This document shows positions 35,656 to 42,885 of a stretch of 47,704 bases of DNA, in pieces. The position numbers were made by a program, and so were the translations under genes. The DNA is from an uncultured Oscillospiraceae bacterium (lineage in GTDB: Bacteria; Bacillota; Clostridia; Oscillospirales; Oscillospiraceae). The stretch's first letter is position 1, and each line of letters opens with the position of its first letter. The notes beneath the pieces are model-generated. The model had not been told where the DNA came from and made no database searches. It was given only the letters and a program-made list of their open reading frames with translations. The DNA lies in the NCBI GenBank assembly GCA_947629915.1, contig CANRFN010000033.1:1-47704 (forward strand), written 5' to 3'.

Positions 35656-35722
35656 GAAAATTCACGCCTTTCTGTTGGTTCTGCCTGCCCCCATAATACC
35701 CCGCCGGGGGAGGCGGTGTCAA
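35653..35722 (-). promoter_or_regulatory. Promoter and ribosome-binding site of paralog J
   Basis: TTGACA (35717-35722) and TATTAT (35693-35698), spacer 18. AAAGGCG precedes the TTG start by about 12 bases. Confidence 0.85.
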
Positions 35723-35740
35723 GGAGAATTGGGAAGAGGG

Positions 35741-35770
35741 CGCCCCCGGACACCAGGGTGTCCGGGGGCG
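35741..35770 (-). terminator. Hairpin after paralog K
   Basis: CGCCCCCGGACACC and its complement are separated by two bases, so the effective loop is larger. CCCTCTTCCC follows on the minus strand. Core identical to the hairpin after H. Confidence 0.72.
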
Positions 35771-35796
35771 GGTGGCATGATCGCGTTTGTTTCGGC

Positions 35797-38700
35797 TCAG
35801 TGCTTCTTCTTGTTGTTGTCCTTGGCGTTCTGGGCCTTCCGCTGGGCCTTGGACAGCTTCTTTTTCCCCACAGCGGGCCTCTGGGGCGCCGGCGCCGGGG
35901 CCTCCGCGGGCTTGGGGGCACAGAGGTCCTCCGGGGTGAACGCTGGCTGGAAGCTGGCCTCCAGCGCGGCGATGGCCGCGGCATCGGGCACCGGGAAGTC
36001 CGGGACGGCGTGGTCCTTGGCAAAGCGGACGAAATCCTCCGGCCGCTCAGACACCAGATCTCCCTGGACGTCTTCGATGACCCAGGACCGGGGGGTGCTG
36101 TTCCAGAAGAATGTGCTGAACCGCAGCTCCCTGCCCCCGGGGTTGCCGAGGGCGTACTCGTTCAGCGTGCCCAGAAGGGCCCTGCCGTGCATGGAGATGA
36201 GGTCCAGGTAGCAGTACTCGGTGCCCTCCGCCCATCCGGTGAAGAACACCTTATCCCCCTCCGCCAGGGTGAGGTACCGCTGCAGCTGCTGCCGGTACTG
36301 GGCGGGGTCTCCCTGGCAGAGCCGGTTGGGAATCATGAGAAACAGGGCGGCGAGGCCGTGGCGCTCCAGAATGGTCTGCCCCTCCTCATAGACACGGTTG
36401 TAGATCCGCTCCAGCTCCGGCATGCAGGTCTCGCCCCGGAGGATGTCGCTGCGGGGCCGGCCGTTGTATTTGCCATGGCGGGCGATGGTGTACTTTCTCC
36501 GGGCCAGCAGCGTGTCCAGGGGGATGTCTGTCCGGTACCCGCGCTCTTGCATCTGCTGCTGCAGCGCCGGCAGGGGGAAGGCGTCCTCCGGTGCCTCTGT
36601 GGCAATCCTGATGGCCTCCACATAGAGAAGCCGCGCCCCCATGGGCAGCGCTACATTCACCAGTTGTGCGGCCTTGCCCCTGGCATTTCTGGCATTGGCC
36701 TGGGCGGCCTCCAGGAGCAGCGGGTGCCAGAGGGACAGGGAGACCGTCCCACCTTGGCCCCGTAGGGAGACCTGGATGTCCTGGGTGCGGACCGCCTGGC
36801 CCTGTATGAGGGCGATGTCCAAGGGGGCGACCTCCCAGGAGACATCGATGTGCCAGCGCCTGCCGATGCTGGCGGGATAGTGACTTGTGAAGTACAGCAG
36901 GGCCGGCAGGGTGACGATGCCGCCGGGGAGACCGGTGAGAAGGACGCACTTTCTGTCCTCTCCGGCCCGGAGCAGAAGGGACTCATCGCAGGGGAAGACC
37001 GCGCTGAGCTGCTCCTGAAAGCCCGCAAACACCGCTGGATTGCCGGCGCCGTTCAAGGCCAGCGCCATGCCGGACTCCCCGCGGGTGAACCACTTCCAGA
37101 AGGCCTGGCGGCGGGGCTCCCACTGGTTGGACCCGGAGGGGTAGTCGCTGCCGACGGCGCAGGTGTAGAGGCGGGTGGTCCGCAGCTCAGAGGACCGGAT
37201 CCGGGCACTCCACTTTACGCTCTCCCGGTACCGCTCCAGGGTGAGCAGGACGCTGCTCATGCGGTCTGAGAGGACATCGGGGGCGCCTGGGGCATCGCCC
37301 TCGGGCAGTGCCGCCTCTGCGATGCCGCTGAGAAGGACGAAGTCGTAGGGGGTGCCCGCCACATCGCAGGACACGATGTGCTTCAGGCCTTCATCCAGTT
37401 TCGCCACGGCCTCGCCGTAGGAAGAGGAGGAATAGAGGTCCCAGTCCGGGCCTCCCTCGCGCCTTTCCCACCGGGTGTCCCGGAAGGCCTGCTCCAGCCT
37501 GGCCCGGTCCCCCTGGGAGACCTGCTCTTTGGGCGGGTCTGCGGGACCGGGGCCCGCCTCCATCTGCCGGCCCAGCGCTGCCTGCTGCTGCAACTCCTGG
37601 GCGATGTCCATGGTGCGGGGGACGGCGTTCCAATAGAAGGTGGAGATGCGGATGCCCTCGCCGCCGGGGAGGTCCTCGCAGTACCGGTGGAGGGTGGGCA
37701 GCACGGAGTAGTTGTCCAGGGAGAGAAAGTCTATGTAGCAGTTGCGGGTGCCCTCCGCCCAGCCGGTGAAGCAGACGGTGTCCCCCTCCTCTCTCCGGAC
37801 GGCCTGGATCAGCCGGTCTCGGAAGGCGGGGAAGTTGCCGCCGCAGACCGCGTTGGGGACGATGAGGAACCAGTACCCCACGCCGTACCGCTGGAGGGCG
37901 GCCATGCCCTTGCCGTCCCGGAGGAAGCAGATCTCCTCCAGCTCCGGCATGCAGGTCTCGCCCCGGACGATGTCCGCCCGGGGCCGGGAGACCGCAACGG
38001 GGGTGCGGGTGAAGGCATACACCCTGTGGTGCAGGATTTGCGTCACGGGGACGTCCGGGTCCATGCCGTGATCCAGGAACCACCGGCTCAGAGAGAGCAG
38101 CGGCGTGGTCTCCTCCCTGGGTCCAAACGGCCTCTCCGCCACGGTGATCTTGTCCACATAGAGGTTGGCCGCGGCGGTGGGCAGGGCCATGCGCATGAGA
38201 TCCTGCAGCACAGTTTTCCCGATCTTCCCGCTGTCCATGGGCATCACGGTGTGCAGCCCCGGATGCCAGAGGGTGAGGTCCACCCTGGGGACCACATGGA
38301 ACGCCGGGCTGGGGGTGATGCGCACCGCGATGTCCCCGAGAGGCATCTCGATGTCCTCGATGCTCACGCTGCCGTCGTCCACCTCCTCGGCGTCCAGGGC
38401 GACGTTCCAGTCCGCTGCGATGTCCTCCGGGACGTGCTGGAGAAGGTAGGTCATGGGAAAGAGGGAGTAGATGCCGTCCGGATTGCCCGGGAGGAGCAGC
38501 CCCTGTGCGCCGTCCTCCTCCTCGTCCAGGTAGGTGAAGTGCAGCTGATCGGTGGGAAACAGGTGGTCCAGGGCCTCCCGCAGCGCATCGTTTGCCTCCT
38601 CTTCGGTCTCGTCCTCATCGGCGAGGGCGGGCATCAGGCCATCGATGGCGTCCCAGATCATGTCCTGCCGGGCAGCCCAGTCCCGGAGGGTGGCGAAGTA

Positions 38701-39000
38701 TCCGCTGTGGAAGTCGCAGTGGACCTGCATGTTGTGGAAGCCGGGGTCCTTGAAGCGCTTCAGCAGCACCAGGGCCTCCTGGTACCGCTCCGTCTCGAAA
38801 TACAGCCTGGCCACGGTGCGGACCAGGTCTATGGACACCCGGGGTTCGCTGAGACAGGGGGTGAGGGCGGTGAGATAGCTGTGCAGCCGCCGGAAGTCCG
38901 GCTCGTGTGCGGCGTCCTCGGTGAGGTAGTCCAGGTACGCCCTGGCGTCCCGGAGGGTGGCTGCGAGAGCGGCCTTTTTGCGTGATAGCATGGATTGCAT
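35797..39000 (-). CDS. Array paralog K, two-unit protein of unknown function
   Basis: 1067 residues with ATG at 39000, preceded by AAAGGCGG; a longer frame beginning at 39126 crosses the promoter and terminator and is rejected. First gene of the array in the direction of transcription. Unit 1: VARLYFETERYQEALVLLKRF, DWAARQDMIW, an acidic EDETEEEAND insertion, RPRADIVRGETCMPELEEI near 348, CFTGWAEGTRNCY near 413. Unit 2: WEPRRQAFW, LPGGIVTLPALLYF, KYNGRPRSDILRGETC near 857, FFTGWAEGTEYCY near 922. Ends GKKKLSKAQRKAQNAKDNNKKKH. The Cys of GETC, the Trp of GWAEGT and the two Trp of the W-x-x-R helix are retained in both units. I found no catalytic signature, signal peptide or membrane helix. Confidence 0.95.
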   Translation of the reverse strand: MQSMLSRKKAALAATLRDARAYLDYLTEDAAHEPDFRRLHSYLTALTPCLSEPRVSIDLVRTVARLYFETERYQEALVLLKRFKDPGFHNMQVHCDFHSGYFATLRDWAARQDMIWDAIDGLMPALADEDETEEEANDALREALDHLFPTDQLHFTYLDEEEDGAQGLLLPGNPDGIYSLFPMTYLLQHVPEDIAADWNVALDAEEVDDGSVSIEDIEMPLGDIAVRITPSPAFHVVPRVDLTLWHPGLHTVMPMDSGKIGKTVLQDLMRMALPTAAANLYVDKITVAERPFGPREETTPLLSLSRWFLDHGMDPDVPVTQILHHRVYAFTRTPVAVSRPRADIVRGETCMPELEEICFLRDGKGMAALQRYGVGYWFLIVPNAVCGGNFPAFRDRLIQAVRREEGDTVCFTGWAEGTRNCYIDFLSLDNYSVLPTLHRYCEDLPGGEGIRISTFYWNAVPRTMDIAQELQQQAALGRQMEAGPGPADPPKEQVSQGDRARLEQAFRDTRWERREGGPDWDLYSSSSYGEAVAKLDEGLKHIVSCDVAGTPYDFVLLSGIAEAALPEGDAPGAPDVLSDRMSSVLLTLERYRESVKWSARIRSSELRTTRLYTCAVGSDYPSGSNQWEPRRQAFWKWFTRGESGMALALNGAGNPAVFAGFQEQLSAVFPCDESLLLRAGEDRKCVLLTGLPGGIVTLPALLYFTSHYPASIGRRWHIDVSWEVAPLDIALIQGQAVRTQDIQVSLRGQGGTVSLSLWHPLLLEAAQANARNARGKAAQLVNVALPMGARLLYVEAIRIATEAPEDAFPLPALQQQMQERGYRTDIPLDTLLARRKYTIARHGKYNGRPRSDILRGETCMPELERIYNRVYEEGQTILERHGLAALFLMIPNRLCQGDPAQYRQQLQRYLTLAEGDKVFFTGWAEGTEYCYLDLISMHGRALLGTLNEYALGNPGGRELRFSTFFWNSTPRSWVIEDVQGDLVSERPEDFVRFAKDHAVPDFPVPDAAAIAALEASFQPAFTPEDLCAPKPAEAPAPAPQRPAVGKKKLSKAQRKAQNAKDNNKKKH

Positions 39001-39066
39001 GGGCATTCCGCCTTTCTGTGGGATCTGCATGTCCCCATGATACCCGTTGGGGGAGAGGGTTGTCAA
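38998..39066 (-). promoter_or_regulatory. Promoter and ribosome-binding site of paralog K
   Basis: TTGACA (39061-39066) and TATCAT (39037-39042), spacer 18. GGC-GGAAT-GCC lies between Shine-Dalgarno and ATG. The leader CATGNGGACATGCAGATC is shared with B. Confidence 0.87.
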
Positions 39067-39082
39067 GGGGAATTGGAAAAAG

Positions 39083-39117
39083 GGCAGCCCCCGGACGAAG
39101 GGCGTCCGGGGGCTGCC
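39083..39117 (-). terminator. Terminator of the ABC exporter operon
   Basis: Perfect 15-base arms GGCAGCCCCCGGACG and complement, loop AAGGG, followed by CCCTTTTTCC on the minus strand. The CCCCCGGAC core is the one used inside the array, although this gene is not an array member. Confidence 0.9.
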
Positions 39118-39174
39118 GGGAGGCATAGAGGCAGGTACTGCCTGAAAGGAGATGCTTATCTTATCGGCCTATCC

Positions 39175-40581
39175 TCAGAGGATCAGCGCATTTACCGCCT
39201 CCACCAGGTCCACCACGGCGGACCGGGAGACCAGCGCGAAGGGGGCGCCGTCCACCACCGCCACGCAGCTGGCGCCGTCCAGGCGGTACAGGGCGATGGA
39301 CACCTCCGGGAAGTTTTCATTGTCCTGGTGGAGGGTGAGGGCGATCTCCTCCTTGCCGGTGGGCTGCTCGGCGGTGAAGTCTGTGGCGGTGAGGGAGGCG
39401 ATGGCGCTCTCCAGGGAGGAGACAGACACCTCGGCGCCGTTGAAGTGCCAGACGGTGTCCTCTTCCTCGTCCCCCTCGCCGGGCTCTGCGGTGAAGGTGA
39501 ACTGGCTGCCCTCCAGGGTGACGTCGATCTGGGAGACGCCGTCAAAGGCGCCGGGGAACACCTCTTTGTGCCGGAGGGTGTCCGGGGCGGCGCTTAACAA
39601 GGTGGCGCAGGTGGAGGCGTTCACATTGTACACGATCTGGCTGTCTCCCACCCGGACGTAGCCCTCCACATCCGCGGGCTCCTCCCCCTCCTCGGCCTCG
39701 TCTATGGCCTCTTGGAGTTTGGCGGGATCCCGGCTCACATGGAGCACGAAGGTCTCCTCCGCCGCGTCCTCCTCCGGGGTGTACGTCACGGTGAAGGTGC
39801 GCTCAGGGCTGGTGAGGCCGAAGGTGTCCAGCTCCTCCGAAGACACGTTATAGCTGGCGTAGTCTGTGAGGGAGAGGTTGCGGATGGTGTTGGTGAGGCT
39901 GTCCACGAGACTGGTGTCCAGCGGCAGCACCCCGCCGTCCTGCTGGAGGAAGAACACGTCATCGGCGCAGTAGGTGTCCGGGCTGTCCTCCTGGCGGGTG
40001 ATATTGAGGGCGCTGTCCCCGTCCGCCTGGAGACCGGTAACGGTGCCGAAGTTCGGGACTTTGTCCTGGAGGATCAGGTCCGAGAGGACGGCATCGAACT
40101 CGTCGAAGGGGTCGTGGGAGACGAGATACACCTTGCCGTCCCCGATGGACACATACCGCTGGCTGTCCATGGTGCTGAAGGTGCCCAGCTGCACCGTGGT
40201 GGTCCCGTCCGCCGTGGTGAGGGTGATGGTGCACACCGGGTCGTCCAGACCGTACTGGGCGGTGTCCGTCACATCGGTGATCTCAAAGGCCACCCCGAAG
40301 GACTCGAACTGCTCCGCCATCCCGTCCACGATCTCACTGTCCACCGGGAAGGCGGGGTCTCCGTCATAGGCCCAGCTGCCGTCCTCCCGGTGCAGGGACA
40401 GGGTGCCGTCCTCCCCGGTCCAGGAGAGGGCGGTGAGGGAGTCCGTGGGGATCTCCAAAATCACCGCATCGCTGTTGCGGATCTGCTCCAGCTGCTCCTC
40501 GTGGCGGGAGGCCAGGAAGGCCGCGAGACAGATCAGGACGAGCACCGCCAGCAGCGCGATCAGTTTAGTTTGCCGCTTCAT
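39175..40581 (-). CDS. DUF4340 protein of a GldFG-type ABC operon
   Basis: 468 residues. An N-terminal membrane anchor (about 7-24, LIALLAVLVLICLAAFLAS) is followed by a large extracytoplasmic region with repeated beta-rich segments typical of DUF4340 (LTALSWTGEDGTLSLHRE, YGLDDP, then YASYNVSSEELDTFGL later). DUF4340 proteins commonly sit beside GldG-like subunits; the molecular role is not established. The gene starts inside the end of the GldG-like gene (17-base overlap), with GGAGG before the ATG, so it is translationally coupled and last in the operon. A strong terminator follows. Confidence 0.88.
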   Translation of the reverse strand: MKRQTKLIALLAVLVLICLAAFLASRHEEQLEQIRNSDAVILEIPTDSLTALSWTGEDGTLSLHREDGSWAYDGDPAFPVDSEIVDGMAEQFESFGVAFEITDVTDTAQYGLDDPVCTITLTTADGTTTVQLGTFSTMDSQRYVSIGDGKVYLVSHDPFDEFDAVLSDLILQDKVPNFGTVTGLQADGDSALNITRQEDSPDTYCADDVFFLQQDGGVLPLDTSLVDSLTNTIRNLSLTDYASYNVSSEELDTFGLTSPERTFTVTYTPEEDAAEETFVLHVSRDPAKLQEAIDEAEEGEEPADVEGYVRVGDSQIVYNVNASTCATLLSAAPDTLRHKEVFPGAFDGVSQIDVTLEGSQFTFTAEPGEGDEEEDTVWHFNGAEVSVSSLESAIASLTATDFTAEQPTGKEEIALTLHQDNENFPEVSIALYRLDGASCVAVVDGAPFALVSRSAVVDLVEAVNALIL

Positions 40582-42019
40582 TGGCCAATCTCCTCCTCTG
40601 TACGGCGATGGCGATGCCGATGCCCAGGAACGCGATGGGGAAGACCCCGATCATGAGCACCTTCAGCATGGACGCCGTGCTGTCGCTGATGGTGAGGTAG
40701 TTCTGATTTGTGAGGGACTTGCTGCGGATGGCCAGGGTCTCCTGCTGCCCGATGAGGGCGGACAGGGCGTTGACCGTGAGGTCCCCGTTGGCCCCGGAGG
40801 AATAGGAGTTGAAGATGTCGCTGAGAAAATCGGAGGAGGCGAACCAGATGATCCGGCCGTCGCTTCCGCAGTCTATAGAAACTGCCAGGGAGAAGGGGCC
40901 ATCGATGTCCCCGTCCTCTTTGTCATAGGTGGTGAAGCCAAAACCCGCCGTCTTGCTGAAGGCGGTGTCCGAGGTGGTGAGGAGAGAGGTTACGCCAGAG
41001 GCGGCGTTGGTGAGGTCCAGGCCCAGAGACAGGGGCATGATCACGTAGTAGTGCTCGGCGATGAGGGGATCGGTGAGGTCCGCCGAGGCGATGTCCGGCA
41101 GCAGGATATAGGGCTCCTGGAAGGCGTAGTGGCTGCGGTCCTCCTCCACTGCGATGCCGTCTGCGGCGGTGACGCCGTAGTCCCCCAGAAGGGCGTAGAG
41201 GTTGGTGAGGGCGCCGTCCTCCACCGGGCCCGCCATCACCAGCAGCTTGCCGCCGGCCTTGGCGTAGTCCGCCAGCATGTCCTTCTCCTCCTCCGAGATG
41301 TCCGTCTCAGGGGCGTAGATCATCACGGCGTCTGCGTCCTCGGGCACGGTGTCCGCGGTGAGCAGGGACAGGGTCTGCAGCTCGATGTTCTCCTTGTCCA
41401 GCTGGCCCTGGAAGGACTCTGGCAGATCTCCCTCGCCGTGGCCCTGGAGCTGATACACCACCGGGAGATCATCGCTCACCACATAGTGGATGGCGGAGGT
41501 GATCACGCTCTCGCCGTCGAAGGCGGAGACGTAGGTGCGGCCGTAGTAGTCCGTGCTGGTGACGTAGATGTCCTCATAGGGGATATACCGGCTGCGGGAG
41601 CCGCACTCCACGATGAGGCTGTTGTTGGCCACGTCCTCGTCTGTGTACTGGGCGGCAAAGGTGGGGTACACGTCCGGATTCCGCTTCACCACATGGATGT
41701 TGGGGGAGAGGCTGTCGTAGCGGGAGAGGAGGTTGGACACGATGTCGTCCTCCTGGTCCGCCTGGACGATCCAGTAGAGGTTCACGTCCTTGCTGAGCTG
41801 GCTGAGGACGGCCTTGGTGTTGCTGGTGATGGAGTAGAGCTGGGTGGCGCTGATGTCCAACTGGGTGGAGGACGCCGGCAGCACCGAGACCAGCACGTTG
41901 ACGGCGATGAGAATGGCCAGCACGATGGCGGACACCGCCAGAGAGTACGTGCCGCCCTGGAAGGCGATCTTGTTCCGCCCGGTGCGGGTGGAGAGATCTG
42001 GCTTTTTGGAAGCGCTCAT
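40565..42019 (-). CDS. GldG-like ABC transporter auxiliary protein
   Basis: 484 residues. One membrane helix near residues 28-50 and another near 455-475 bracket a large outer domain. The ABC_transp_aux/GldG-type region includes LSQLSKDVNLYWIV, QLQGHGEGDLP, and a DAVMIYAPETDISEEEKDML segment leading to GGKLLVMAGP. In Bacteroidota, GldG partners GldF and GldA; outside that phylum the same module is widespread and not tied to gliding. AGGAGG lies 11 bases before the ATG, and the permease gene ends two bases upstream. Confidence 0.9.
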   Translation of the reverse strand: MSASKKPDLSTRTGRNKIAFQGGTYSLAVSAIVLAILIAVNVLVSVLPASSTQLDISATQLYSITSNTKAVLSQLSKDVNLYWIVQADQEDDIVSNLLSRYDSLSPNIHVVKRNPDVYPTFAAQYTDEDVANNSLIVECGSRSRYIPYEDIYVTSTDYYGRTYVSAFDGESVITSAIHYVVSDDLPVVYQLQGHGEGDLPESFQGQLDKENIELQTLSLLTADTVPEDADAVMIYAPETDISEEEKDMLADYAKAGGKLLVMAGPVEDGALTNLYALLGDYGVTAADGIAVEEDRSHYAFQEPYILLPDIASADLTDPLIAEHYYVIMPLSLGLDLTNAASGVTSLLTTSDTAFSKTAGFGFTTYDKEDGDIDGPFSLAVSIDCGSDGRIIWFASSDFLSDIFNSYSSGANGDLTVNALSALIGQQETLAIRSKSLTNQNYLTISDSTASMLKVLMIGVFPIAFLGIGIAIAVQRRRLANEAAN

Positions 42020-42021
42020 GG

Positions 42022-42885
42022 TCAGTTATACCTCCTTTTCTCCAGGGACTGGACGGTGAGAAAGAGGAAGAAGGCGGTTACCGTGAGGTAGTACACCACG
42101 GCGGTGAGGTCGAAGATGCCGTTCACAAAGGTGTAGAACCGCTCAAAGAGGGAGAGCTGGGCCATCACCCGGGGCAGCAGGCCCTCGAAGAGGGTGCTGT
42201 CCCGCCAGAGCACCACGGTGATGACGGCGATGAGCACAAAGGACACCCCGTAGGCCAGGTTGCCGTTCCGGGTGAGCTGGCGCACCAGAAGGCCCAGCAG
42301 CACCGCCAGCACCACCAGCACCGCCACGGTGCCGGTGGCAGACTGGGACACGTACTCCGAGAGGGAGACGCTGTAGTAGTTCAGCAGGATCACCGCCACC
42401 CCGATGCCGGCGGCCATTCCCTGGTTCTCCGTGAGGGAGGAGAGGAACACGCCCACCGCGATGAGGGACGCCCCCAGCAGGAAGAAGGCGAAGAGGGAGC
42501 CATATGAGGTGGGGAGGTAGACCTCACCGTACTGGGCGAAGATCAGGGGGTAGAGGGCGATCACCGCCAGGGGCACCAGAAACACCGCCAGCAGCGCCAG
42601 GTACTTGCCCAGCACCACCTCTGTGGTGGAGATGGGCAGGGAGTACAGCAGCTGGTCTGTCTTCTGCTTGCGCTCCTCGGCGATGGACCGCATGGTGAGC
42701 AGGGGGATGAGCACCGCAAAGAGAACGGTGCTGTTGCCCAGCACGTACTCAAAGCTGCTCATGGCCGCCTGGATGTTGTACCGCATGGCCCAGATGCCCA
42801 CAAAGACCAGCAGAAATGCCCCGAACACCCACGCGGTGAGGGTGTGGAAGCAGGACTTCAACTCGTGTCTGCACACCGCCATCAT
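42022..42885 (-). CDS. ABC-2 type (GldF-like) permease
   Basis: 287 residues, about six to eight hydrophobic helices (for example AWVFGAFLLVFVGIWAM near 20 and YYLTVTAFFLFLTVQSL near the end), with MRSIAEERKQKTDQLLYSLP after the second helix, a motif typical of ABC-2 permeases. It should form the membrane channel for the ATPase encoded just upstream; substrate unknown. The start codon overlaps the ATPase stop (ATGATGA arrangement); either of two adjacent ATG codons, 42885 or 42882, could be used. Confidence 0.92.
   Translation of the reverse strand: MMAVCRHELKSCFHTLTAWVFGAFLLVFVGIWAMRYNIQAAMSSFEYVLGNSTVLFAVLIPLLTMRSIAEERKQKTDQLLYSLPISTTEVVLGKYLALLAVFLVPLAVIALYPLIFAQYGEVYLPTSYGSLFAFFLLGASLIAVGVFLSSLTENQGMAAGIGVAVILLNYYSVSLSEYVSQSATGTVAVLVVLAVLLGLLVRQLTRNGNLAYGVSFVLIAVITVVLWRDSTLFEGLLPRVMAQLSLFERFYTFVNGIFDLTAVVYYLTVTAFFLFLTVQSLEKRRYN

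Larger units (their letters stand above)
3848..39000 (-). repeat. Array of eleven tandem paralogous genes (A-K)
   Basis: Eleven consecutive minus-strand genes encode clearly homologous proteins, and nothing else is inserted between them. Gaps are 53-176 bases. DNA-level repeats recur in every copy: the code for RGETCMPELE and GWAEGT (each twice per gene, once in F), the code for the Lys-rich tail, and, between genes, promoter, ribosome-binding-site and terminator modules. Copies H and I are the closest pair over their N-terminal part; D and F share an acidic segment; A, B and C share most of their second unit. Confidence 0.97.

Noticed and set aside
3848..39000. CRISPR-like or satellite repeat
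   Set aside because: The repeats are kilobase-sized coding units with diverged sequence, not short repeats with unique spacers.
35860..39000. GETC Cys as a catalytic cysteine
   Set aside because: F has Tyr at this position, and no partnering catalytic motif was seen; treated as a conserved but unproven site.
3848..39000. Mobile element carrying the array
   Set aside because: No transposase, integrase, tRNA attachment site or flanking direct repeat was seen at either edge.
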